Assembly (NCBI GenBank): GCA_050303435.1
Contig: JBNLBT010000009.1
Location: 1-64,000, forward strand
DNA length: 64,000 nt
Reading direction: 5' to 3'
DNA from: JBNLBT01 sp050303435
Lineage (GTDB): Bacteria > Pseudomonadota > Gammaproteobacteria > Xanthomonadales > Marinicellaceae
The translations under genes were made by a program, and so were the position numbers. The first letter of the stretch is position 1, and each line of letters opens with the position of its first letter. Below are positions 35,949 through 43,780 of this stretch, piece by piece. The notes under the pieces are model-generated. The model searched no databases. It worked only from the letters and a program-made list of their open reading frames with translations, and was not told the origin of the DNA.

Positions 35949-37114
35949 AGCGGCCGAATACTCAAAATGACTTGTTGATGGTCGTCGTTGCTCTGGCGTG
36001 CGCCGGGCACGATGCGAAAACCGAACGCCAGCGACTGCAGGCGCGATTGCAAGGCATTCAACTGGGCCACAGTGGCCGACTGCAGCGAAGCCTCCAGTGA
36101 ACCGTCATTGAAACGCACAGACAGCAGCTCCACACCGCTGGTCTGCTGCAGGGACTGCCCCAGCAATGTCAATGCGTCAATGAACACATCGGTTGAACCC
36201 GTTGCGCTGCTTTGACTTTTCAGCCGCGATTGGAATGCAGCGTAGGGCGCGGCCTGTTCCGTGGCACTCAGGTCGGAAAACAGGGCGCGCATGATGCCAA
36301 GCTGGCTGTCGCGCACCTGATTCAGCCCCTGATTGACGCTGCGGTGCTTCAACGCGGCGGTGGCCGCCCAGCTGAGCAACACCAAAGCACCCACCCACAG
36401 CAACCGGCGCGCGGTGTGACTGGCCGCATCGCTGTGCCGATCCGCTTCCACCAGATCGCCCAGCAAATCAATGTTCTCATCGCTCAGAGCGGATGCAAAA
36501 CAGTCGGACAATCCAGTGTGACGGGTCACTTTCAGTGTGTCCGGCAGGGTCACTTGATGCGGTCCGTATGCATGCACATGTTGCAGGCGATACAACTGCA
36601 CAAAAGCCGCCAGTTGTTCTGCGCGGGTGTGGGTGCATTGATTGTCATCGCCGCACAACAGAATGTCATCGGCCGACAGCGCCACGCAAACACCCGCTGC
36701 CTCGTGCTGTGGACACAGAACAGCTTCACTGTGCACGCGATCCACGTGCACGCCGTGTTGCTGCAATTCATTGCGCAAGGAATCCAGCAATTCGCGTTCA
36801 ATCACGGCCACCTGCTGACGCGCATCGTCGATCACGCGATGGGCGTAGTGGTTGGCTTCAACGTCGTTGCTCAATTCTTCTTCAACCGCAAAAGGGATGG
36901 ATTGCGCCAACACCTCGCGGCTCTTGGCCGGAATGTGTGTTTCCGTGAGGTAGACCCAATTCGCTGGCAGCAGCAGCACCAGCGGCCGATGCCCGGCCGC
37001 GCGAATTTCATCCCAGCCAGTCGGGCGGGTCACGTGCAAGCGTCCGTTGTCCTGCCGCCACCATTGCAGCGGAACAAAATCGCTGTTGATGCGCACCAGC
37101 GCGGGGCTGCTCAT
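35945..37114 (-). CDS. gspL: Type II secretion protein L
   Basis: 389 aa. Cytoplasmic actin-like domain (about 1-235) with WDEIRAAGHRPLVLLLPANW and IPFAVEEELSNDVE, then one membrane helix (RLLWVGALVLLSWAATAAL) and a periplasmic ferredoxin-like domain (about 270-389). It links the GspE ATPase to the platform. The start codon (ATG 37114) overlaps the RND transporter stop by 4 nt, so its translation is coupled to a lipid-locus gene, not to gspK. Confidence 0.93.
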   Translation of the reverse strand: MSSPALVRINSDFVPLQWWRQDNGRLHVTRPTGWDEIRAAGHRPLVLLLPANWVYLTETHIPAKSREVLAQSIPFAVEEELSNDVEANHYAHRVIDDARQQVAVIERELLDSLRNELQQHGVHVDRVHSEAVLCPQHEAAGVCVALSADDILLCGDDNQCTHTRAEQLAAFVQLYRLQHVHAYGPHQVTLPDTLKVTRHTGLSDCFASALSDENIDLLGDLVEADRHSDAASHTARRLLWVGALVLLSWAATAALKHRSVNQGLNQVRDSQLGIMRALFSDLSATEQAAPYAAFQSRLKSQSSATGSTDVFIDALTLLGQSLQQTSGVELLSVRFNDGSLEASLQSATVAQLNALQSRLQSLAFGFRIVPGARQSNDDHQQVILSIRPL

Positions 37115-39513
37115 GATGCGGTTTTATCCTGTCCCTGTCGCGCACCGGGCATCAGCCAGTACGCCAGCGCCGGCAGCAACAGCAAGGCGCCCACCATGTT
37201 CAGAACAAACATGAAGGCCAGCAAGATGCCCATGTCGGCCTGGAACTTCAGGTCACTGAACATCCAGGTGCCGACACCCACCGCCAGTGTGATGGCGGTG
37301 AACAGCACTGCCTTGCCGGTGAGCCTGAGGGTTTCACGGTAGGCCGCATACAGGCCAAGGCCCTGACGCAACAGCGTCTGCAATTTGCTGAAAATATAAA
37401 TGCCATAATCCACGCCGATGCCCACACCCAGCGCCACCACCGGCAGGGTGTTGACTTTCAGGCCTATGCCCAGATACGCCATTAAAGCGTACGCCAGTAA
37501 GGACACCAGGGCCAACGGAATGACAATGGCCAGCGTTCCGGTGAATGAACGGAAGGTGATCAGACACAGCAGCACCACCGCGGCGTAGACCATGATCAAC
37601 ATGGGAATCTGGGCGTTTTTGACCACGTCGTTGGTGGCCGCCATGACCCCAACGTTGCCGGTGGCCATGCGGAAATTCACTTCGCCTTCCTTGAGTGCGC
37701 CATCGGCGGTGTATTGCGGCGGATTTTCTTTTATATACCCGTTCACCGCCGCCACCACGTTGTCAATGGTGGTGGCTTTGTGATCGCGGGTGAAGACCAT
37801 CACCGGCATGGCGCTGCAATCGCGGTTCAACAAACCGGTGTCGGTGTCAATGCCGGACAGGGACTGCCGCATGACAAAATTGTTGCGCGACAATTCACGC
37901 CACTTGATGTTGCCTTCGTTCCAACCACCGGTGATGGTTTTCGCCACCTGCGTGATGGTCAGCACCTTCTGCACACCCTCGACGTTGGCCATGTGCCAGG
38001 CAAAACGGTCAATGTTGGCCATCGCGCGGTGAGATTCGGTGCAGGCGTTCGGTGTGGTTTCGGCGATGATGCTCATGGTGTCGACGCCCAGTGAAAACTG
38101 CTCACTGATCTGCATGGCGTCGCGGTTGTAACGCGCTTCCGGCCGCAGTTCCGGCACCCCGGCCTGAGAATCGCCGATTTGCATGCCTTGCCCCTTGATG
38201 TAGCCAAACACAAACAAACCCAGCGCCACCAACACGGCCAAACTCGCCATCGGGTTGCGACTGAATGCGGCGATGCCACCCCAGAAACCCTGGCCCGACT
38301 CTTTCTTCTTGCTGTAGCGTGCGGCAAATTTTTGATGGTCACGGATGCGGATGGATGACAGCAAAATCGGCAACAGCACCAGATTGGTGATGATGATCAG
38401 GGCCACACCGATGGTGGCGGTGATGGCCAATTCCTGAATGATGCGAATGTTGATGAAATAGATTGTGGCAAAACCGATGGTGTCCGATAACAGGGCGATG
38501 ATGCCCGGCGCCAGCAACATGCAGAAGGTGGCGCGCGCGGCCCGATCGCTGTGGCCCTCACCGGCGCCCAGTTTGAGCATGTGATCGCCCCAACCAGAGA
38601 TCATTTGCACCCCATGAGACACGCCGATGGCAAAGATCAGAAACGGCGTGAGGATGTTCATCGGATCGATGCCCATGCCCAGCAACTTGAGTATGCCCAG
38701 CTGCCAGATCACCGCCACAATGGAACAAATCAATGGAAACACCGTGAGGCGCACGTTGGCGGAATACCAGAACAGCAACAAACCGGTGATCACAATGGCC
38801 AGAGCAAAAAAGTACAGCACCGAACGCGCGCCATCGGAAATGTCGCCGACGATTTTGGCAAAACCGATCACGTGCAGCACCTGTTGATCGCGGTCTTCGT
38901 ACTTCTGGCGAATTTGTTCCAGTTTTTCTGCGATGTCCTGATAATTGATCTTCTCACCGGTGGACGGGTCGTTTTCCAGCAGATCGGCCCACACCATGGC
39001 GCCGTTGAAGTTTTCCGCCACCAGCCGGCCGACCACGCCGGATTTGACGATGTTGGCGCGCACCAGTTCAAACATCTCTTCGGTCGGTTCAAAATTGGCG
39101 GGAATCACGTTGCCGCCAGCGAAACCGTCTTCCACCACCTCAACAAAACGCACGTTGGGAGTGAAAATGGATTTCACGCTGGCCCGGTTCACGCCGGGAA
39201 TAAAAAAGATGTCGTCGGTGACCGATTCCAGCTTATTAAAGAAATCCGCATTGAACATGTCCCCGCTGACGTCCATCACGGCCACCAGCAAGCGGTTGGC
39301 GCCGCCAAAATCTTCCTCGTATTTGAGGAAAGTTTTCATGTATTCATGTTCCAGCGGCAACTGTTTCTTGAAACCGGCGTCCACGCGCAATTGCGAAGCA
39401 AAATACAGCATCGCCGCGGTCACCAGTGCGATCAGCACCAGAATGATTTTTTTGTGTGTGAACAAGGCCTGCTCACAGGCCTGGGTGAAACGTCCGTAGT
39501 TGTTTTGATTCAT
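37111..39513 (-). CDS. RND/MMPL-family transporter, cluster-associated
   Basis: 800 aa. An N-terminal membrane helix (IILVLIALVTAAMLYFASQL), a large periplasmic domain, two sets of about five helices separated by a second periplasmic domain, and a short C-terminal tail. Blocks such as GISHGV-like GVSHGVQMISGWGDHM and VALGVGIGVDYGIYIFSK are typical of MMPL/RND lipid transporters. It lacks the long loops of AcrB-type drug pumps. Upstream genes are YCF48, DUF1329 and DUF1302, a set I have often seen together with such transporters in gammaproteobacteria. Likely substrate is a hydrophobic or lipid molecule moved across the envelope. Confidence 0.85.
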   Translation of the reverse strand: MNQNNYGRFTQACEQALFTHKKIILVLIALVTAAMLYFASQLRVDAGFKKQLPLEHEYMKTFLKYEEDFGGANRLLVAVMDVSGDMFNADFFNKLESVTDDIFFIPGVNRASVKSIFTPNVRFVEVVEDGFAGGNVIPANFEPTEEMFELVRANIVKSGVVGRLVAENFNGAMVWADLLENDPSTGEKINYQDIAEKLEQIRQKYEDRDQQVLHVIGFAKIVGDISDGARSVLYFFALAIVITGLLLFWYSANVRLTVFPLICSIVAVIWQLGILKLLGMGIDPMNILTPFLIFAIGVSHGVQMISGWGDHMLKLGAGEGHSDRAARATFCMLLAPGIIALLSDTIGFATIYFINIRIIQELAITATIGVALIIITNLVLLPILLSSIRIRDHQKFAARYSKKKESGQGFWGGIAAFSRNPMASLAVLVALGLFVFGYIKGQGMQIGDSQAGVPELRPEARYNRDAMQISEQFSLGVDTMSIIAETTPNACTESHRAMANIDRFAWHMANVEGVQKVLTITQVAKTITGGWNEGNIKWRELSRNNFVMRQSLSGIDTDTGLLNRDCSAMPVMVFTRDHKATTIDNVVAAVNGYIKENPPQYTADGALKEGEVNFRMATGNVGVMAATNDVVKNAQIPMLIMVYAAVVLLCLITFRSFTGTLAIVIPLALVSLLAYALMAYLGIGLKVNTLPVVALGVGIGVDYGIYIFSKLQTLLRQGLGLYAAYRETLRLTGKAVLFTAITLAVGVGTWMFSDLKFQADMGILLAFMFVLNMVGALLLLPALAYWLMPGARQGQDKTAS

Positions 39514-39534
39514 TGTCTTGCCACCATGTCAGGG

Positions 39535-40461
39535 TCAACGGATGGGTTGTTTAAAGGGGCCTTCCTCGCCCACCATCAGCAGTTGGCCGTTGCTTTGCAC
39601 CACCGCTGCGATGTCGTGACCTGAGTCCTGGTCATCGATGTCGCTGATTTCTCCAGCCCGGTAATTCAAGCGCGTGCCGTTGGCGCCCACCAGCACCGCG
39701 CTGTCCGGGCCAACGGCCACGCCACCAAAAAGACTGTTGGTGAACTCACTGCTCAGTTCCTGCCAGCTTGCGCCGTCGTCATCGCTGAATTGCACGTTGC
39801 CACGCAGACCATAGGCCAGCAAACCCGAATCCAGTCTGAGCACACCGAACATTGAGCCGGGATAGGGCAGTTCAACCGCTTCCCAGGTGGCGCCCTGATC
39901 GTCAGAATAAAATGAAAATCCGGCTTCAGCCACCACCACCAGACGGCCGCTGTCGGTGAGGACGATGTCATTCAGGTGGTAATCGTATTCTTCAGAAATC
40001 AATTCATCCTGCCAGTTCTGTCCGCCGTCATCGGTGGTCAACAGCGTGCCATACGCGCCGATGGCAAAACCCACTTCGGTGTCCAGAAACAACACCGCCA
40101 GCAAAGGCACTTCGCGGTCGGGATCATAGAATTGCAACGCCCAGCTGGCGCCGCCGTCGGGGCTGTGAATCACCGTGGTGTCGTGACCGACCGCCCAGAT
40201 GTTCTGTCCCTGCACTTCAACGTCGGTGAGCAGTGAACGCACCGGCACGCCGTCGAGTTGTTGCCAGCTGACGCCGTCGTCGCGACTGATCAGCACATGC
40301 CCGCGTTCGCCCACACTCACGTAGGCATCGCCCAGGGCATGCAAACCGATCAACAGCGAATGATCGGCCAGCGGCATGCGTTCGGCCGGTTCTTGCGCCC
40401 AGCTCAGGCTTGCGGCCAGAGGCAACGCAACCGTTGCCACCCATTGATAGAATTTGTGCAT
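39535..40461 (-). CDS. YCF48/BNR-repeat periplasmic protein
   Basis: 308 aa from ATG 40461, which has AGGAGG 6 nt upstream. A signal peptide ends at SLSWA. The rest is a beta-propeller with repeated Asp-box-like strands: ISRDDGVSWQQL, IHSPDGGASWALQ, LTTDDGGQNWQ, YSDDQGATWEAVE, FSDDDGASWQEL. It resembles the YCF48/HCF136 assembly-factor family, in bacteria usually encoded beside RND and DUF1329/DUF1302 genes. Likely an envelope partner of the transporter. Confidence 0.85.
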   Translation of the reverse strand: MHKFYQWVATVALPLAASLSWAQEPAERMPLADHSLLIGLHALGDAYVSVGERGHVLISRDDGVSWQQLDGVPVRSLLTDVEVQGQNIWAVGHDTTVIHSPDGGASWALQFYDPDREVPLLAVLFLDTEVGFAIGAYGTLLTTDDGGQNWQDELISEEYDYHLNDIVLTDSGRLVVVAEAGFSFYSDDQGATWEAVELPYPGSMFGVLRLDSGLLAYGLRGNVQFSDDDGASWQELSSEFTNSLFGGVAVGPDSAVLVGANGTRLNYRAGEISDIDDQDSGHDIAAVVQSNGQLLMVGEEGPFKQPIR

Positions 40462-40558
40462 GTGTCTCCTCCTGCCCGCGTAAAAAATGGCCACAGGATA
40501 TACACCCTGTGGCCACCATTGTACTCAAATCATGTCACCTTGGAAATCTAATCCCCGA

Positions 40559-41920
40559 TCATCGCTTGCCGCGCTTGCGCAGGGCCGCCGGGGTGTAGTT
40601 TGACTCATCCAGGGGTGAATTGAAGGTGTTGACGTTGTCCTGGTTGTCCAGTCCCACCGAAATGTAGCGACCGGATTGCAGATCGTGGTGGGTTTCAATG
40701 GTGGACCAGAAGGTCGGCACATCGTAGTAGTTGATGCTGTGGGCTTCGGAAAAGCGCCACAACTCGCCGCGTTTGTCGTAGTGGTCAATCAACATGATCT
40801 GATAGCTGTCTTCATCCAGATAGAATGTCCGGCGTGAATTGATGTGCCGAAAACCTTCGCGCAGATTGGCTTCCACCACGTACACCCGGTGCAATTCATA
40901 GCGCATGTATTCCGGGTCCAGGTGGCCCGGCTTGACCATGTCTTCGAGCATGGATTTGTCGCTGTGCGCTTTGTAGGAATTGTACGGCACGTACATTTCC
41001 TTTTTGCCCACCAGTTCCCAGGTGAAACGATCCATGGCGCCGTTGAACATGTCGGTCATGTCGTTGGTGCGCAGCCCGTCGGATGCGGTGCCGGGGTTGT
41101 CATAGGCCACGTTCGGCGCGCGTCTGACGCGGCGCTGACCGGGGTTGTAAATCCATGCCTGGCGGGGTTGTTCTTTCTGGTTCATGGTTTCGTGCACCAA
41201 CAGGACGCGTCCGGCCAATCGCGCCGGTGCTTCCACTTCCTGATAGAAATACAGCAGGATGTTGTCGATGTCATCGATGGTGTTGCCCGGCACGTAGTAT
41301 TTGCCGTACAACTCTTCACGCAGCCGCACCAGAGTGTATTTGCCCGAGGTGGTTGGCGCCACCTGGTTGTTGTAGCGCACGCCGCCGGTGCCTTTGTACT
41401 TGAGCTTGTGATTCAGAATCAGCTCGTAGGCGTTTTCCGGGAACGGGAACGGGAACCCCAATGACACTTCAGCCACGCCCTCACCGTCAGCAATCAGGCG
41501 TCCGGTCTTGCCGTTTTCAACCGTGGCGTCCAGCACTTCCTTGGGAAATGTGGCGCTGCGGTGCGTCGGGTAGACGTGCATCTTGAAGGTCTCAGGATAA
41601 CGTTCGAACATCGCTTTCTGACCGACCGACAACTGATCGCTGTACTGACCGTAGTTCGAGGCATCGATGGTGAACTTGACTGCATCACCGGCGTACGGAT
41701 CCGGGTGGTGATCGCCGCTGGAATATCCCGCCGGCGGTTGCGTGATGCCCCCGGTCCAGGCAGGAATGGTGCCGGCGGCGTTGCCACCGCGTTCGGCGCC
41801 CACCGGCGTCAGGTCTTTGCCGAGTCGATCGATCTGGTCCGGTTTGGCGCCGGCCATGGCGATGTCACTTCCGGTCAGGGCCAAAAGCGCAGAAATGATG
41901 GTTGTTTGAACTCTTTTCAT
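40559..41920 (-). CDS. DUF1329 outer-membrane/periplasmic lipoprotein-like protein
   Basis: 453 aa, signal peptide MKRVQTTIISALLALTGSDIAMA. DUF1329 patterns: LTPVGAERGGNAAGTIPAW, RAGRVLLVHETMNQ-like LAGRVLLVHETMNQ, YNPGQRRVRRAPNVAYD and the C-terminal DLQSGRYISVGLDNQD. The fold is related to LolB/VioE-like lipid-binding barrels (family knowledge), so it may carry a lipid ligand. It follows the DUF1302 gene by 16 nt. Confidence 0.9.
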   Translation of the reverse strand: MKRVQTTIISALLALTGSDIAMAGAKPDQIDRLGKDLTPVGAERGGNAAGTIPAWTGGITQPPAGYSSGDHHPDPYAGDAVKFTIDASNYGQYSDQLSVGQKAMFERYPETFKMHVYPTHRSATFPKEVLDATVENGKTGRLIADGEGVAEVSLGFPFPFPENAYELILNHKLKYKGTGGVRYNNQVAPTTSGKYTLVRLREELYGKYYVPGNTIDDIDNILLYFYQEVEAPARLAGRVLLVHETMNQKEQPRQAWIYNPGQRRVRRAPNVAYDNPGTASDGLRTNDMTDMFNGAMDRFTWELVGKKEMYVPYNSYKAHSDKSMLEDMVKPGHLDPEYMRYELHRVYVVEANLREGFRHINSRRTFYLDEDSYQIMLIDHYDKRGELWRFSEAHSINYYDVPTFWSTIETHHDLQSGRYISVGLDNQDNVNTFNSPLDESNYTPAALRKRGKR

Positions 41921-41936
41921 GTTTTACCCCGTGAAA

Positions 41937-43712
41937 TTAGAATGAATACCTGATAACGACAGAGGCAAAATCCCTGTCCTGCAGCAGATTGTGAATGCCG
42001 GCACCGAAGAAGCGTGTGTAGCTCAGATCGGCGCTCCATTTTTCCAGATAGGTGGCGCCCAAACCAAACGAAAGTGATTTGCGGTCTTCAATGAAATTGC
42101 CGCCCGGTCCCGGTGTTGTGCCATTGACGTCGTGGTTGAAACCCAGGCGCGGAGACAAGTTGACGGGGCTGCCGAAGGCGTTGTTGTAGTCAAACCGGGT
42201 GATCAAGCGATAACCCCAGGAAAAATCGGTGGGGAAAAACTCCACCGGTTCGGTCACCGGGTTGCGACCATTGCCGCCGCTGAGTGCGGAGGGCCCGCCG
42301 CCGGTGTCGGTGCCGGGGCCGTTGTAGCGCAGCACGTCCGGTGACGGCAAATCCCAGACGTTGGTGAAACCCACTTCACCCACCAGGGCGATCTGGTCGG
42401 CCCTGAAGACGTTGCTTGGTCCAAACAGCTTGGTGGCGGTGAATTGCAATTGCGACATTTTGTGGCGTTCGTAACCGGAGATGTATTCACCGGTGCCGAA
42501 TTCCCCCAGCTGTGAAACAAAATGATTGTGTGGCGCCGGCACCAGTTCGTTCAATGGGCTCAAAGCGGCGAACAACACTTCCACGTCATCGATTTGCAAC
42601 GGCACATTGGTGCGGTGCGACAATTCACCTTGCAGCGAGACGCCCCAACGATTCAGCACCGTGTTGAAACTGATGCCAAACAAATCAATGTCTTCGGGGT
42701 ATTCAACGAAATACGAACCCGAGGCCGGCGATGAATTGACCACCGAAATGCCTGAAATGATCGGCAAACGGCTGTGGTAATTCAGGTAATAGAAACCGAA
42801 TTCCGTGTCGTTCAGTTCCGGTGAAAAATAGCGCAAGGCCACACCGAACTGTCCGCTGTCATCGGCGCCTTCAACAAATCGGCGGTCGATGGTCAATCCA
42901 GGGGTTTGTTCGGGCACCAGACCAAAGCCCAGCATCACAAATTCACCGCCCGGAGTGGCAAAATCATTGGTGCCGAAGTAGGTGCCGGCCGGATCCGGGT
43001 CGATCTGTTCGAACTCGAACATGTACAGCGCTTCCAGAGTCAGGTTGTCGGTCAGACTGAAGGTGCCGGAAATCATGTCAATCGGCAGAAAGGCTTCTTT
43101 CAGTTCTGCACCTGCCACGCGCAATTTGGACACGTCCACCGGGTTGATCACGTTGATGCCCTGCTGGATGAAGGTGGACTCACCCCAGCTGACCACTTGG
43201 CGCCCCAGACGGATGGAACCAAAGCGTTCCCCAATGTCGAAATCGCGATACACGTAGGCGTCCAGCAGACGCAGTTTTTCCCCAACGAATTCCTTGGCGG
43301 TTTCGGACAGAAAATCGGCGTCGTTGTTTTCAAAGTCGTAGAAATAGCTGGCGCGGAAAAAACCGCCCCATTGCCGGTAGCTGAAACCGAATTCGGAGGT
43401 GATCTTGAATGAATTGGAAATCAGATCGCCGTCGTCGTAGTTCAGGTTGCCGTCGTCCGAGTTGACTGAAAAGCGGCCTGGGGCATTGATTTGCTCCAGG
43501 GGACTCAAGGTGCTGACCAATGGATTCAGGTTGGCCTTGCCAATCATGCGGTCCTGGCGGTCCTCGACACGCCAGGAAAAGCCCAGCGACACGGTGGTGT
43601 CCCAGCTGGCGCTGAAATCGCCGTTGTCAAAGGTGACGGCCTGGGCCAGGTTGGCTGACGTCAGCGCCAGCGCACCCAGCAGGGCCTTGAAACTGTGTTT
43701 TTTCACGTTCAT
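41937..43712 (-). CDS. DUF1302 outer-membrane protein
   Basis: 591 aa. Signal peptide MNVKKHSFKALLGALALTSA; the mature protein is rich in alternating beta strands ending in Phe (VVIRYSF), so a transmembrane beta-barrel is likely. Conserved DUF1302 blocks near residues 25-45 (FDNGDFSASWDTTVSLGFSW) and 175-195 (GRQVVSWGESTFIQQGINVI). Two in-frame starts have strong ribosome sites: ATG 43712 (GGGGGAG 9 nt before) and ATG 43766 (AGGAG 8 nt before). I prefer 43712 because it starts a clean signal peptide. Usual partner of DUF1329 next door. Confidence 0.9.
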   Translation of the reverse strand: MNVKKHSFKALLGALALTSANLAQAVTFDNGDFSASWDTTVSLGFSWRVEDRQDRMIGKANLNPLVSTLSPLEQINAPGRFSVNSDDGNLNYDDGDLISNSFKITSEFGFSYRQWGGFFRASYFYDFENNDADFLSETAKEFVGEKLRLLDAYVYRDFDIGERFGSIRLGRQVVSWGESTFIQQGINVINPVDVSKLRVAGAELKEAFLPIDMISGTFSLTDNLTLEALYMFEFEQIDPDPAGTYFGTNDFATPGGEFVMLGFGLVPEQTPGLTIDRRFVEGADDSGQFGVALRYFSPELNDTEFGFYYLNYHSRLPIISGISVVNSSPASGSYFVEYPEDIDLFGISFNTVLNRWGVSLQGELSHRTNVPLQIDDVEVLFAALSPLNELVPAPHNHFVSQLGEFGTGEYISGYERHKMSQLQFTATKLFGPSNVFRADQIALVGEVGFTNVWDLPSPDVLRYNGPGTDTGGGPSALSGGNGRNPVTEPVEFFPTDFSWGYRLITRFDYNNAFGSPVNLSPRLGFNHDVNGTTPGPGGNFIEDRKSLSFGLGATYLEKWSADLSYTRFFGAGIHNLLQDRDFASVVIRYSF

Positions 43713-43780
43713 CTGTTGGTTCTCCCCCAAAACAGGATTTTTGTTTTTACTTGCGTATGTCTTCATCGTTATTACTCCTG

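Noticed and set aside
36212..37342. 376-codon open frame opposite gspL
   Set aside because: No motif or ribosome site; antisense shadow of a confident gene.
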